DNA from: Phytohabitans houttuyneae
Lineage (GTDB): Bacteria > Actinomycetota > Actinomycetes > Mycobacteriales > Micromonosporaceae
Direction of reading: 5' to 3'
Length of the DNA: 64,000 nucleotides
Assembly: GCF_011764425.1 (NCBI RefSeq)
Contig: NZ_BLPF01000001.1
Span: 1,975,001 to 2,039,000 of the forward strand
Position numbers and translations under genes: made by a program. This document shows, one piece after another, positions 35,811-45,642 of this stretch. The notes under the pieces are model-generated. The model was not told where the DNA came from. It ran no database searches and saw only the letters and a list, made by a program, of their open reading frames with translations. The stretch's first letter is position 1; every line of letters begins with the position of its first letter.

Positions 35811-36863
35811 CGCGACCACCCGGGTCAGGACCTCCGGGTCGGTCTCCGGGAGCACGCCGTGGCCGAGGTTGAAGACGTGGCCGGGGGCAGCCCGCCCCTC
35901 CGCCAGCACGCGGCGCACCTCGCGCTCGACCACCGCCCACGGGGCGAAGAGCACCGACGGGTCGAGGTTGCCCTGCACCGACCGGTCGGGCCCGACCAGC
36001 GCGCTGGCGGTGTCCAGCGGGGTGCGCCAGTCGACGCCGACCACGTCCGCGCCCGCCTCGCCCATCGCGGTCAGCAGTTGGGCGGTGCCCACGCCGAAGT
36101 GGATCCGCGGCACGCCGGCGCCAGCCAGCCCGCCGAGAACGTGCGCGGAGTGTGGCAGCACGAAGCGGCGGTAGTCGGCGTCGGAAAGCGCGCCGGCCCA
36201 CGAGTCGAAGAGCTGCACGGCCGAGACACCCGCCGCCACCTGCACGCGGAGGAACTCCAGGGTGATGTCGGCCAGGCGGCCGCAGAGGGCGTGCCAGAGC
36301 TCCGGCGCGCCGTACATCATCGCCTTGGTCTTGGCGTGCGTCCGCGACGGCCCACCCTCGATCAGGTAGCTGGCCAGCGTGAACGGCGCGCCCGCGAAGC
36401 CGATCAGCGGGATCGCGCCCAGCTCGGCGACGAGCAGCCGCACCGCCTCGTCCACAAAGGACACGTCGGGCGGTGTCAGGGGCCGCAGCCGGTCCAGGTC
36501 GGCCTCGGTGCGGATCGGCTCGGCCACGACCGGGCCCGTGCCCGGCTCGATGTCCAGGTCGACGCCGGCCGCCGCGACCGGTACCACGATGTCGCTGAAG
36601 AGGATCGCGGCGTCGACGCCGTGGCGCCGGACCGGCTGGAGGGTGATCTCCGCCACCAGGTCGGGGCGGCGGCACGCCTCCAGCATCGGGATCCCGGCGC
36701 GCACCTTCCGGTACTCCGGCAGCGAACGCCCCGCCTGTCGCATGAACCACACCGGCGTGTGCGGGACCGTCCGGCCCCGGCAGGCGCGCACGAACACCGA
36801 GTCGGCCGCGGGGCGCTCCCGGTGGGCGGCGCTGCCCTCCATGGTCGTCGTCATCGCGTTCAT
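35784..36863 (-). CDS. hemE: Uroporphyrinogen III decarboxylase
   Basis: 359 residues. Decarboxylates uroporphyrinogen III to coproporphyrinogen III, feeding CgoX and ChdC encoded nearby. Signatures: [16 protein letters not shown] (substrate-binding RQAGR), [21 protein letters not shown] and the C-terminal [16 protein letters not shown] 36863 gives a normal length; the internal ATG nine nucleotides later is also possible. It overlaps the convergent SDR gene by 27 bp. Confidence 0.95.
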   Translation of the reverse strand: MNAMTTTMEGSAAHRERPAADSVFVRACRGRTVPHTPVWFMRQAGRSLPEYRKVRAGIPMLEACRRPDLVAEITLQPVRRHGVDAAILFSDIVVPVAAAGVDLDIEPGTGPVVAEPIRTEADLDRLRPLTPPDVSFVDEAVRLLVAELGAIPLIGFAGAPFTLASYLIEGGPSRTHAKTKAMMYGAPELWHALCGRLADITLEFLRVQVAAGVSAVQLFDSWAGALSDADYRRFVLPHSAHVLGGLAGAGVPRIHFGVGTAQLLTAMGEAGADVVGVDWRTPLDTASALVGPDRSVQGNLDPSVLFAPWAVVEREVRRVLAEGRAAPGHVFNLGHGVLPETDPEVLTRVVALVHEASAR

Positions 36864-36955
36864 CGTGCCACGCCGGCCACTCCCGCCCCGGGCCGGTCCG
36901 GGCTCCCGTCACCCGCTGTCGGCGCGGCGGTCCCCCGCTGTGGCCGAACGCGGCT

Positions 36956-36961
36956 TAGGCT
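36956..36961 (+). promoter_or_regulatory. -10 hexamer TAGGCT of a probable leaderless promoter
   Basis: TAGGCT ends 7 nt before ATG 36969, divergent from hemE. Confidence 0.45.
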
Positions 36962-36968
36962 GCGGGAC

Positions 36969-37535
36969 ATGGTGTCTCCGAACGGGCATCCGGAAGTCTT
37001 CACGCGGGCGGTGGCCGGCTTGAAGGCCGCGAAGCCGCGCGCGGAGATCGAGCTGGAGGAGGTGCCCGCCCCGCAGCGCCTCGCGCCGTACTCGTACGCG
37101 GTGAGCGGCATCGTCCTCAAGGACGGCGAGGAGGTCGCCACCGGCCGGCTGATCCTGCTGCACGACCCGGCAGGTCACGAGGCGTGGGACGGCACGATGC
37201 GCCTGGTCACGTACGTGACGGCGGAGCTGGAGCCGGACCTCGCGGCCGACCCGCTGCTGCCCGCGGTGGGTTGGACCTGGCTGACCGACGCCCTGGAGGC
37301 CGAGGAGGCCACGCACACCGCGATCGCCGGCACGGTCACCCAGACGATCTCCACCCGCTTCGGCGACCTCGCCGGCCCGCCGGCCGCCGCCGACATCGAG
37401 ATCCGCGCCTCATGGACCCCGACCTGCGAAGACCTGGGCGCCCACCTGCTGGCCTGGTGCGCGGTGCTCGCCTCGACGGCCGGCCTGCCGCCGCCCGGGG
37501 TGACCGCCCTGCACGGCAGCCGCATGATGGCCTAA
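36969..37535 (+). CDS. DUF3000 family protein
   Basis: 188 residues. Strands and helices in the order LAPYSYAVSGIV, ATGRLILLHDPAGHEAWDG, MRLVTYVTAELEPDLA, VGWTWLTDALE and RASWTPTCEDLGAHL match the actinobacterial DUF3000 family, which is usually found next to rnd and hemE as here. No catalytic motif stands out and the family has no defined function. Confidence 0.85.
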   Translation: MVSPNGHPEVFTRAVAGLKAAKPRAEIELEEVPAPQRLAPYSYAVSGIVLKDGEEVATGRLILLHDPAGHEAWDGTMRLVTYVTAELEPDLAADPLLPAVGWTWLTDALEAEEATHTAIAGTVTQTISTRFGDLAGPPAAADIEIRASWTPTCEDLGAHLLAWCAVLASTAGLPPPGVTALHGSRMMA

Positions 37536-37548
37536 AGGACCTCAGGCC

Positions 37549-37610
37549 GTTGATCAGGGAGTTGGTGGGCGCGGCGCACGGCGTGTCCGACCACGAAGTC
37601 CCTGATCAAC
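37549..37610. terminator. 62-bp inverted repeat between convergent genes, copy 1
   Basis: GTTGATCAGGGA at one end and TCCCTGATCAAC at the other, with imperfect GTTGGTGG/CCACGAAG inner arms. It lies 14 bp after the DUF3000 stop and before the convergent gene at 37676. A second copy of identical length lies at 47248-47309. Probably a bidirectional terminator derived from a repeated palindromic element. Confidence 0.6.
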
Positions 37611-37675
37611 CACTGGCGACCCTCTGACGCGCCGGAGCGGCCGTGGCGCCGCCACGACCGCTCCGTAAAGCCCTG

Positions 37676-38607
37676 TTACATGTACCTCTCGGCCTCGTTG
37701 CACGGCGCCTCGAGCGCGCTGATCGCGCGGTTGGCCGCGGCCTGGTCGCCGTCGGCCAGCGCGGCGAGGAACGTGTTGACCTTGGTGAGGCAGTCGGCGA
37801 TGACCGCCTTCTCCTTCTCGGTCTGCTCCTTGGCGTTCTGCGTGCCGGTGAGGTCGCGCTCGGTCTGCGACAGCTTCTCGTTGGCCGCCGTCAGGTCCTT
37901 CTTGAGCTTGTCGACCTCGGTGGTCTTGGCCGCGATCGTGTCGTCGCGGGTGCTGACCTGCTCGTTCATCTGCTTCTCGGTGCGCGTCAGGTCACCGGAC
38001 TTGCTGATGTAGAGGCCGGTCATGATGCCGCCGCCGATGAACAGCAGCGCCGCCACGATGCCGAGGATGAGCGCCGCCTGCCCCCGCTTGGCCGGCGGTG
38101 GGACCGCACCGTAAGGCGCGCCGTAGGACGGGCCCGACGTGGGCGGGACGGACATCGGCGCGGCGGAGTACGGCACGCCCGACAGGGGCCCGGCCGGCGG
38201 GGCCGACGCCGGGTCGTACGAGGAGGCGGGCGGGTAGCCGGGCTGCGCCGCGTAGCCGGGGCCGGGGTCGGCCGGCGGGTAGGACGGCTGTGCCGGCGGG
38301 TACGACGGCTGCGCGGGCGGCTCCGCCTGCGGGTACGCGGCGGTGGGCGGCTGCTGGGCCGGCGGGTACGCGGGCTGCGCGGGGTAGGACGGCTGCGCGG
38401 GGTAGGACGGCTGCGCGGCGGGCTGGGCCGGCACGCCGTACGGCGACTGGGGCGCCGATGTCGGCTCCGGCGGCGGGTACGAGGCGGCCGGTACCGAGCC
38501 GGTCGGGATCGTGTACGCCTGCTCGTTGCCGCTCGGGAAGGGCTGCGTCGGTGGCTGCTCACCCTGCGGTGGGTACTGTCCGCCTGGCGGGTTCGGGGGT
38601 AGGACAT
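37676..38607 (-). CDS. Pro-rich single-TM membrane protein with coiled coil (one-base gap at start)
   Basis: ATG 38607 follows GGAGGAAAG and opens M-S-Y-P. The rest of the protein (PNPPGGQYPPQGEQ onward) is in the next frame. One base restored in the G run 38595-38599 gives 310 residues. Layout: residues 1-155 Pro/Gln/Tyr-rich with PAQPSYP units, a TM helix (ALILGIVAALLFIGGGIMTGLYI), then a coiled coil (EVDKLKKDLTAANEKLSQ) and a short C-terminal domain with two Cys. The Pro-rich half is probably cytoplasmic. Its neighbour has the same Pro-rich plus TM layout. Confidence 0.75.
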
Positions 38608-38687
38608 CTTTCCTCCTGTGGGCGCTCGGCCGCCCGGTCAGAGCGGCGCTCCCGGCGGTCTCGGGCCGGCCGGGGCGCCGCGGCACG

Positions 38688-39842
38688 TCAACAGATCTTG
38701 AACTGGTCGCAGGCGGTCTTGATCGGCACCGCGAGGCCGATGCCCTCCGCGTCCCGGGCCTTGGCGGTGGCGATGCCGACCACCTGCTTGGCGGCGTTGA
38801 CCACGGGACCGCCGGAGTTGCCGGGGTTGATCGGAGCGTCAAACTGGATCACAGTGCCGGAGCCGCCCTCGTCCTTGCGGATCGCGCTGATCACACCGGT
38901 CGTGACCGTGTCCTCCAGCCCGAGCGGCGCGCCGACGACCACGATCTGCTGGCCCGACTTGGCCGGCTCGCGGGCGGTGGCCAGCCCGGTGAACTTGTTG
39001 TTGGTGCGCAGCTGGGCGACGTCGTCCTGCTCGTCGACCCGCACGATCGTCGCCGGCCACCGCTGGTCCTTGCGCTCGATGAACACCTCGCGCTGGCCCG
39101 CGTCCCAGACCGACTCGACCACGTGGAAGTTGGTGAACAGGTTGGTGCTGCTGCCGGTCTGCTTGCCGACCGCGAATGCCGTGCCGGTGAACTGCCCGGC
39201 AGCCACGCGGAACACGCTGGGCAGGACCTCGCTCGAGATCGCCTCGGGGTTGAACGCCTTGCCGGCCGCGGTCTCCAGCTCGGTGGTGCGCCCGTCGAGC
39301 CCGTCCAGGCGGCCCTTGTCGGCGGCCTGCGCCTCGGCGAGCGCCCGGTCACCGGAGGCGACGCGGTCCTGCAGGTCACGGATCTGGATGGCCTGCACGA
39401 CCGCGACAGCGCCGATGATCAGGGCGAGCACCAGCGCGCTCAGCCCGAGCCAGGAGATCCGGCGGCGGGGTGCCTGCGGGGGTGCGCCGTACATCGGGTA
39501 GTGCGGATCGCCGCCGGGCAGCGCCGACATCGGCGGCGCGGACAGCGGGTAACCCGGCGCGGGGAAGGCCGGGGGCGGCGGTCCCGGGTAGGCGGGACCG
39601 GGCGGCGGTCCGGGCTGCGGCGGCACCGCGCCATACGGCTGGGCGGGCGGCGGCCCCTGCGGAGGTGGCGGGGGCGGTCCCGGCCGGTACAGCCCGTCCG
39701 GGTCGTCAGCGCGCGGCAAGCCGCCGGCGGGCATGCCGGCTCCTCCGGCCGGTGCCACACCCACCTCGTCGTCGAACGAGTGGCGCGGACCGGGCACCTG
39801 TGCGCCGGGCTGTGCGGACAGCGGGTCGTACCCAGCAGTCAT
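38688..39842 (-). CDS. Membrane-anchored trypsin-like (HtrA-type) serine protease
   Basis: 384 residues: Pro-rich N-terminal region (1-125), TM helix about 131-152, short coiled coil, then a chymotrypsin-fold protease. Catalytic residues are visible: H240 in TNFHVV, D274 in DEQDDVAQL and S343 in NPGNSGGP. No PDZ domain follows; the protein ends about 40 residues after the Ser. It probably acts outside the membrane in envelope stress response. The 80-bp gap suggests co-transcription with the Pro-rich protein at 37676. Confidence 0.85.
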   Translation of the reverse strand: MTAGYDPLSAQPGAQVPGPRHSFDDEVGVAPAGGAGMPAGGLPRADDPDGLYRPGPPPPPPQGPPPAQPYGAVPPQPGPPPGPAYPGPPPPAFPAPGYPLSAPPMSALPGGDPHYPMYGAPPQAPRRRISWLGLSALVLALIIGAVAVVQAIQIRDLQDRVASGDRALAEAQAADKGRLDGLDGRTTELETAAGKAFNPEAISSEVLPSVFRVAAGQFTGTAFAVGKQTGSSTNLFTNFHVVESVWDAGQREVFIERKDQRWPATIVRVDEQDDVAQLRTNNKFTGLATAREPAKSGQQIVVVGAPLGLEDTVTTGVISAIRKDEGGSGTVIQFDAPINPGNSGGPVVNAAKQVVGIATAKARDAEGIGLAVPIKTACDQFKIC

Positions 39843-40078
39843 CGAGATCTCGCCCCTCCCCTAGGACGCCCGTTCCACAGTCGCATCTCGGCACAACCCC
39901 ACCCGGGCCGATCGGCGGCACCGGTGGACCGTACCGGTGGGAACGACGTTTGTCTCCTTCATGCTGACACGGGCGCCGGGTCCGGTGACGCGCCGAGTGC
40001 CCCCGCGCGTACCTCGATCGCACAGTGACGGTCCGACGCGCCGGGCACCGGCTGCTCGTTGCCAGCCGGCGACCACAC

Positions 40079-40084
40079 TACGGT
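40079..40084 (+). promoter_or_regulatory. -10 hexamer TACGGT of a probable leaderless promoter (rnd)
   Basis: TACGGT ends 6 nt before GTG 40091 and supports that start over the in-frame upstream GTG at 40025. Confidence 0.45.
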
Positions 40085-40090
40085 TGTCGG

Positions 40091-41407
40091 GTGACCGACG
40101 AACCACCCCTGCGCCGTCGGGCCGCGCAACGCCAAGCAGGGGACGGACCACACAGCCGGCCAGCTCCGGCAACCGAAAGCGTGGGGCCCGACCCAATAAC
40201 GCCTGGCGGGCCCGTGCCGCTGACCGCCCCCCGCGAGGGCACCCCTGCCCCCATCGAGACGCCTGACCAGCTTGCCGAGGTCGTGGCCCAGTTCGCCGCC
40301 GGTACCGGCCCGGTGGCTGTGGACGCCGAGCGCGCGTCCGGCTACCGGTATACCCAGCGCGCCTACCTGGTGCAGCTGCGCCGAGCCGGCGCCGGCAGCG
40401 TGCTCATCGATCCCCTTCCCCTTGGTGACCTGCGCGTGCTCGACGAAGCCATCGCCGACGCTGAATGGGTACTGCACGCCGCGAGCCAGGATCTCCCCTG
40501 CCTCGCCGACCTCGGACTGCGGCCCCGTCGCCTATTCGACACCGAATTGGCCGCTCGGCTGGCCGGATTCGAGCGGGTCGGCTTGGCGGCACTGACCGAA
40601 CAGCTACTTGGGTACACGCTGGAGAAGCACCACTCGGCCGCCGACTGGTCCACGCGACCCCTGCCGGAGTCGTGGCTCACGTACGCGGCGCTGGACGTCG
40701 AGCTCCTCGTCGACCTGCGCGACAAGCTCGCGGCCGAGCTGGCGGCACAGGGCAAGGACGGGTGGGCCGCCGAGGAGTTCGCGGCGCTTGTCGCGTCCGG
40801 TGCGCAGCCGCCCCGCCAGCGCCCCGACCCGTGGCGGCGCACCTCCGGCATCCACCGCATCCGGGGCGCGCGGGCGCAGGCCCGGGTGCGCGCGATGTGG
40901 TACGCGCGGGACGAGATCGCCGCCCGGCGCGACTCGGCGCCCGGCCGGGTGCTGCCAGACGCGGCGATCATCGCGGCCGCGGAGCTCGACCCCAAGGACG
41001 AACGGACGCTGCTCACGCTGCCCGGCTTCGGCGGGCGGTCGGTGCGGCGGCTGGCCCGCACCTGGATCGACGCGCTGACCAAGGCCCGTGACCTGCCCGA
41101 CGACATGCTCCCGGTGGCGCCGCCGCTGGACGGTCCTCCGCCGCCGCACCGGTGGGCCGAGCGCGACCCGGTCGCGGCCGCCCGCCTGGCCCGGTGCCGG
41201 GAGGTCGTCACCACGGCCGCCGCCGAGCACACGCTGCCACCGGAAAACCTGATCACGCCCGACTCGGTGCGGCGGCTGGCCTGGACGCCGCCCGAGGAGA
41301 TCACGCCGGAGACGGTCGCGGCGACCCTCCGCGGGTACGGCGCGCGGGCCTGGCAGGTGGGACTGATCGCGGACGGCTTGGCGGTCGCGCTGCGCGAGCC
41401 CGAGTGA
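40091..41407 (+). CDS. rnd: Ribonuclease D-like 3'-5' exonuclease with HRDC domain
   Basis: 438 residues. DEDDy exonuclease domain: VAVDAERASG (first D and E), LHAASQDLPCL (second D), and YAALDVELLVDL (Tyr and last D). A C-terminal helical HRDC-type region follows (RARAQARVRAMWYARDEIAARRD, LLTLPGFGG). Expected to trim RNA 3' ends. Start GTG 40091 is chosen for the promoter hexamer and because the upstream 22 residues are not family-like. Confidence 0.85.
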   Translation: MTDEPPLRRRAAQRQAGDGPHSRPAPATESVGPDPITPGGPVPLTAPREGTPAPIETPDQLAEVVAQFAAGTGPVAVDAERASGYRYTQRAYLVQLRRAGAGSVLIDPLPLGDLRVLDEAIADAEWVLHAASQDLPCLADLGLRPRRLFDTELAARLAGFERVGLAALTEQLLGYTLEKHHSAADWSTRPLPESWLTYAALDVELLVDLRDKLAAELAAQGKDGWAAEEFAALVASGAQPPRQRPDPWRRTSGIHRIRGARAQARVRAMWYARDEIAARRDSAPGRVLPDAAIIAAAELDPKDERTLLTLPGFGGRSVRRLARTWIDALTKARDLPDDMLPVAPPLDGPPPPHRWAERDPVAAARLARCREVVTTAAAEHTLPPENLITPDSVRRLAWTPPEEITPETVAATLRGYGARAWQVGLIADGLAVALREPE

Positions 41408-41487
41408 CCCGTCCCACAGCACGACGCAAGGTTACCGACGGGTAGCATCCAGGGCAGGAGGACTCATCGCCCAGGAGGTGGCCTGTC

Positions 41488-42678
41488 GTGCCCCGTCAAG
41501 TCCGTGATGTCGTCTTTGTCGACGGCGTCCGCACACCCTTCGGCAAGGCGGGCGGCATGTATGCCAACACCCGCGCCGACGACCTGGTGATCCGCTGCAT
41601 CCGGGAGCTGCTGCGGCGCAACCCCCAGCTGCCGCCGGAGCGGGTGGACGAGGTGGCCATCGCCGCCACCACCCAGATCGGTGACCAGGGCCTCACCATC
41701 GGCCGTACCGCCGCGCTGCTGGCCGGCCTGCCGAAGACGGTGCCCGGGTACGCGATCGACCGCATGTGCGCCGGCGCGATGACCGCGGTCACCACCGTGG
41801 CGGGCGGGATCGCGATGGGCGCGTACGACGTGGCAATCGCCGGGGGCGTCGAGCACATGGGCCGCCACCCGATGGGCGAGGGCGTCGACCCCAACCCGCG
41901 CATCCTCGCCGAGAAGCTGGTCGACCCGTCCGCGCTGGTCATGGGCGCGACCGCGGAAAACCTGCACGACCGGGTCCCCTCGGTCACGAAGGCCCGCGCC
42001 GACGCGTTCGGCCTCGCCTCCCAGGAGAAGACCGCGAAGGCGTACGCGGACGGCAAGATCCAGCAGGACCTCGTCTCGGTCGCCGTGCGCGACCCGGAGG
42101 CCGGCTGGGGTCTGGCGACCGTCGACGAGGCGCCGCGGGAGACAAGCCTGGAGAAGCTGGCGACGCTCAAGACCCCGTTCCGCCCGCACGGCCGGGTGAC
42201 CGCGGGCAACGCGGCGGGGCTGAACGACGGCGCCACCGCGAGCATCATCGCCGCCGAGGACGTGGCCCGCGAGCTGGGCCTGCCGATTGGCGCGCGGCTC
42301 GTGTCGTACGGCTTCGTCGGTGTCGAGCCCGAGGTGATGGGGTACGGCCCGATCCCCTCGACCGAGAAGGCGCTCCGCCTCGCCGGCCTGTCCATCGGGG
42401 ACATCGGCCTCTTCGAGCTGAACGAGGCGTTCGCGGTGCAGGTGCTCGCGTTCCTCGACCACTTCGGCATCGCCGACGACGACCCGCGGGTAAACCCGTG
42501 GGGCGGCGCGATCTCGGTCGGCCACCCGCTCGCCTCCTCGGGCGTACGGCTGATGACGCAGCTCTCGCGGCAGTTCGCCGAGCACCCCGAGGTGCGGTAC
42601 GGCCTGACCGCGATGTGCATCGGCATCGGCATGGGCGGCACGGTCATCTGGGAAAACCCGCACTGGGAGGGCAAGTGA
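41488..42678 (+). CDS. fadA: Acetyl-CoA C-acyltransferase (thiolase), FadA-type
   Basis: 396 residues, GTG 41488 with AGGAGG 9 nt upstream. Catalytic Cys94 in DRMCAGAM, the ISVGHPLASSG His motif and the GLTAMCIGIGMGG second Cys are all present. FELNEAFAVQ also matches the family. Catalyses thiolysis of 3-ketoacyl-CoA. Its stop overlaps the start of the FadB-type gene (GTGA), which together form a beta-oxidation multienzyme operon. Confidence 0.92.
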   Translation: MPRQVRDVVFVDGVRTPFGKAGGMYANTRADDLVIRCIRELLRRNPQLPPERVDEVAIAATTQIGDQGLTIGRTAALLAGLPKTVPGYAIDRMCAGAMTAVTTVAGGIAMGAYDVAIAGGVEHMGRHPMGEGVDPNPRILAEKLVDPSALVMGATAENLHDRVPSVTKARADAFGLASQEKTAKAYADGKIQQDLVSVAVRDPEAGWGLATVDEAPRETSLEKLATLKTPFRPHGRVTAGNAAGLNDGATASIIAAEDVARELGLPIGARLVSYGFVGVEPEVMGYGPIPSTEKALRLAGLSIGDIGLFELNEAFAVQVLAFLDHFGIADDDPRVNPWGGAISVGHPLASSGVRLMTQLSRQFAEHPEVRYGLTAMCIGIGMGGTVIWENPHWEGK

Positions 42679-44729
42679 CGTACACCGAGGTTGTCACAAA
42701 GGCGCTGCTGCGCCTCGTGCCCGTGCCCGGTCTCGACAAGCCGGCGGCACTGATCACATTGGACAACGGCTTCGACCACAAGAAGCCCAACACGCTCGGC
42801 GCCGAGGGCCTCGCCAGCCTCGACGCGGCGATCACCGAGGCGCTCGCGGCCCAGCCGGCGTTCGTCGCGGTCACCGGCAAGCCGTACATCTTCTGCGTGG
42901 GCGCCGACGTCACCGGCCTGCCGACGATCACCTCGCGCGACCAGGCGCTGGAGATCGGGCGGCTCGGACACCGGGTCTTCGCCCGGCTCAAGGACAGCAC
43001 GGTGCCGACGTTCGCGTTCGTCAACGGCGCGGCCATGGGCGGCGGGCTGGAGCTGGCGCTGCACTGCCACTACCGCACGCTCTCCGGCGGCGCGGCGGCG
43101 CTCGCACTCCCGGAGGTGCTGCTCGGGCTGGTACCCGGCTGGGGCGGCACCCAGCTGCTGCCCAACCTCATCGGCATCGCGCCCGCCGCGCAGGTGATCA
43201 TCCAGAACCCGCTCACCCAGAACAAGATGCTCAAGCCGGCGCAGGCCGCCGAGCTCGGCATCGCGGACGTGCTGCTGGAGCCGGCCGACTTCCTGGAGCG
43301 GTCCCTGGAGTGGGCGGCCGCCGTCGTGCGCGGCGAGGTCACCGTCACCCGGCCCGAGGTCGACAAGGACATGTGGGACGGCGTGCTCTTCTTCGCCAAG
43401 AAGACGCTCGACGACCGGCTGCACGGCGCGGTGCCCTCCGCCAACCGGGCGCTGGAGCTGCTCGGCCTCGCGCGCGACGCGGACTTCGCCAGCGGTACCG
43501 CCGCCGAGGAGGAGGCCCTCGCCGACCTGGTGATGAGCGAGGAGCTGCGCAGCGGCCTGTACGCGTTCGACCTCGTGCAGCGCCGCGCCAAGCGCCCGGC
43601 CGGCGCGCCCGCCCCGGGGCTCGCCCGCGACGTCACCAAGGTCGGCCTTGTCGGCGCCGGGCTGATGGCCGGCCAGATCGCGCTGCTGTTCGCCCGCCGC
43701 CTGGAGGTGCCGGTCGTGCTGACCGACCTCGACCAGACGCGGGTCGACAAGGGGGTCACGTACGTACACGGCGAGATCGACAAGATGCTCGCCAAGGGCC
43801 GGCTGGACCCGGGCAAGGCGGCCAAGCTGCACGGGCTGATCAGCGGCTCGGTGGACAAGGGTGTCTTCGCCGACGCCGACCTCGTGGTCGAGGCGGTCTT
43901 CGAGGACCTCGGCGTGAAGAAGCAGGTCTGGGCCGAGCTGGAAAAGATCGTCAAGCCCGAGGCGGTACTGGCGACCAACACCTCCTCGCTCTCGATCACC
44001 GAGATGGCGGCCGACCTTGAGCACCCCGAGCGGGTGGTGGGCTTCCACTTCTTCAACCCGGTCGCGGTCATGCCGCTGCTGGAGATCATCCGGGGCGAGC
44101 GGACCGACGACGCCACGCTGGCCACCGCGTTCGCGGTCGGCAAGGAGCTGCGCAAGTCCTGCGTGCTGGTCAAGGACGCGCCAGCGTTCGTGGTCAACCG
44201 GCTGCTGACCCGCTTCCTCGGCGAGATCTTCGCGGCCGTCGACGAGGGCACGCCGCTCGACGTCGCCAACGAGGCGCTCGACCCGCTCGGCCTGCCGATG
44301 CGGCCCCTGCCGCTGATGCAGCTCGTCGGCCCGGCGGTCGCGTACCACGTGGGCGGCATCCTGCACGCCGCCTTCCCGGACCGCTTCCCGGTCTCCGACA
44401 ACCTGCGCAAGGTCGCCGAGTCCGGCAAGCCGTTCCTTGTCGACGACCAGGTCAACCCCGAGGTGGCCGGGCTGCTGGAGTTCGGCGACCAGCCGTCCAC
44501 ACCGGAGCAGGTGCGCCAGCGGGCGCTCGAAGCGCTCGCCCAGGAGGTCCGGCTGATGCTGGACGAGGGCGTGGTGGCCGAGCCGCAGGACATCGACCTC
44601 TGCCTGATCCTGGGCGGCGGGTGGCCGTTCCACCTGGGCGGCATCACGCCGTACCTGGACCGCACCGGCACGTCCGAGCGGGTCACCGGCCAGCGCTTCC
44701 TGCCCCGCGGGGTGGCCAGCCTGCCGTGA
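42675..44729 (+). CDS. Multifunctional enoyl-CoA hydratase / 3-hydroxyacyl-CoA dehydrogenase (FadB/FadJ-type)
   Basis: 684 residues, GTG overlapping the thiolase stop. N-terminal crotonase domain: FVNGAAMGGGLELALHCHY (oxyanion hole) and PEVLLGLVPGWGGTQLLP (catalytic Glu segment). Central NAD-binding Rossmann fold: KVGLVGAGLMAGQIALLF. Then NTSSLSITEMA, VVGFHFFNPV (dehydrogenase signature) and two C-terminal 3HCDH domains. It carries out hydration and dehydrogenation of fatty acyl-CoA ahead of the thiolase. The last codons (GVASLP) are the first unit of a tandem repeat that continues past the stop. Confidence 0.92.
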   Translation: MTYTEVVTKALLRLVPVPGLDKPAALITLDNGFDHKKPNTLGAEGLASLDAAITEALAAQPAFVAVTGKPYIFCVGADVTGLPTITSRDQALEIGRLGHRVFARLKDSTVPTFAFVNGAAMGGGLELALHCHYRTLSGGAAALALPEVLLGLVPGWGGTQLLPNLIGIAPAAQVIIQNPLTQNKMLKPAQAAELGIADVLLEPADFLERSLEWAAAVVRGEVTVTRPEVDKDMWDGVLFFAKKTLDDRLHGAVPSANRALELLGLARDADFASGTAAEEEALADLVMSEELRSGLYAFDLVQRRAKRPAGAPAPGLARDVTKVGLVGAGLMAGQIALLFARRLEVPVVLTDLDQTRVDKGVTYVHGEIDKMLAKGRLDPGKAAKLHGLISGSVDKGVFADADLVVEAVFEDLGVKKQVWAELEKIVKPEAVLATNTSSLSITEMAADLEHPERVVGFHFFNPVAVMPLLEIIRGERTDDATLATAFAVGKELRKSCVLVKDAPAFVVNRLLTRFLGEIFAAVDEGTPLDVANEALDPLGLPMRPLPLMQLVGPAVAYHVGGILHAAFPDRFPVSDNLRKVAESGKPFLVDDQVNPEVAGLLEFGDQPSTPEQVRQRALEALAQEVRLMLDEGVVAEPQDIDLCLILGGGWPFHLGGITPYLDRTGTSERVTGQRFLPRGVASLP

Positions 44730-44812
44730 AACGCGCGCGGGGTGGCCAGCCTGCCGTAAAGCGCGGGGTGGCCAGGCTGGCGTAAGCGCAGGGTGGCCAG
44801 CCTGGCGTGATT
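44706..44812 (+). repeat. About 26-bp tandem repeat (4 copies) running out of the FadB-type stop
   Basis: Four degenerate copies of GCGGGGTGGCCAGCCTGCCGTRA, the first including the final codons of the upstream gene. Copies 2 and 3 also form a stem (GGCCAGCCTGCC against CAGGCTGGC). Probably a duplicated gene end acting as a terminator structure. Confidence 0.6.
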
Positions 44813-44847
44813 CGCGCCATTTAGGCCGCTTGTGCCCCGATCCTGCC

Positions 44848-44853
44848 TAGTGT
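44848..44853 (+). promoter_or_regulatory. -10 hexamer TAGTGT of a probable leaderless promoter
   Basis: TAGTGT ends 6 nt before ATG 44860; no Shine-Dalgarno present. Confidence 0.4.
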
Positions 44854-44859
44854 GATCAC

Positions 44860-45642
44860 ATGCGCGGGATCGGGGCGCTGCTCGTTCTGGTGCTGGTGGC
44901 CGGATGCGCGCGGGGCGTACCCGCCGCGGGCGACTTCCGGCCCGCGGTGGACGGCGAGCTGACGGTCGCCACCGCCACGCTGCCACTGCCCGGTTTCTGG
45001 GAGCAGCCGGGCGGCTTCGAGTACGGCCTCGCGGAAGCGCTCGCCAGCCGCTTCAAGCTGCGGCTGCGGGTGGTGCGCGTGCCGTTCGAACGGATCGTCG
45101 CAGGCGATCTGGGCGGCGCGGACCTGGCACTCTCCCAGGTGACCGCGACCCCCGACCGCGATCGGGTGCTCGACTTCTCCCAGCCGTACCTGGCCGCGAC
45201 GCCGGCCGGCCTCTCCCCCGCCGCGATCCCCGACCTGGCCGCGGCCCGCGACAGGAACTGGGCGGTCACGCGGGGTACGACGCTCGCCACCGTCCTCGCG
45301 GACGTTGTCCGGCCCACCGCGCCACCCGCGCTCACCGCCGACGAGCCGGCCGCGCTCGCGCTGCTGGCGGCCGGTTCCGTGGACGCGGTACTGCTGGACC
45401 TGCCGGTCGCGCTCGTCATCGCGGACCGCTCGGGCGGAGCGCTGCGGGTGGCGGTGCAGATCGCCTCGGACGACTCGCTCGCGGCCGCGCTCCCCCAGGG
45501 CTCGGCAAACCGCGAGGCGGTCGACTCGGCGGTGCGCGCCTTCACCGACGACGGCACGATCGACCGGCTGGCGCGGCGGTGGCTCGGCGCCGACCTGCGG
45601 GACGCCGAGGCCGACGTACCGGTCATCGGGAGGGGCGGGTGA
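44860..45642 (+). CDS. Family 3 solute-binding lipoprotein
   Basis: 260 residues. Lipobox LVAGC with Cys16; then LTVATATLPLPGFWEQ, GFEYGLAEALASRFKL, ADLALSQVTATPDR, VLDFSQPYL, WAVTRGTTL and a C-terminal IDRLARRWLG, the SBP_bac_3 (amino-acid type) pattern. No ABC permease or ATPase is nearby. Instead the stop overlaps the start of a CPA2 antiporter gene (GTGA). Binding protein and antiporter may therefore work together, an unusual pairing. Ligand unknown. Confidence 0.85.
   Translation: MRGIGALLVLVLVAGCARGVPAAGDFRPAVDGELTVATATLPLPGFWEQPGGFEYGLAEALASRFKLRLRVVRVPFERIVAGDLGGADLALSQVTATPDRDRVLDFSQPYLAATPAGLSPAAIPDLAAARDRNWAVTRGTTLATVLADVVRPTAPPALTADEPAALALLAAGSVDAVLLDLPVALVIADRSGGALRVAVQIASDDSLAAALPQGSANREAVDSAVRAFTDDGTIDRLARRWLGADLRDAEADVPVIGRGG

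Noticed and set aside
41496-44633. 1,045-codon minus-strand frame over the thiolase and FadB-type genes
   Set aside because: Both genes on the plus strand have full catalytic motifs; the reverse frame is compositionally biased and shows no family pattern.
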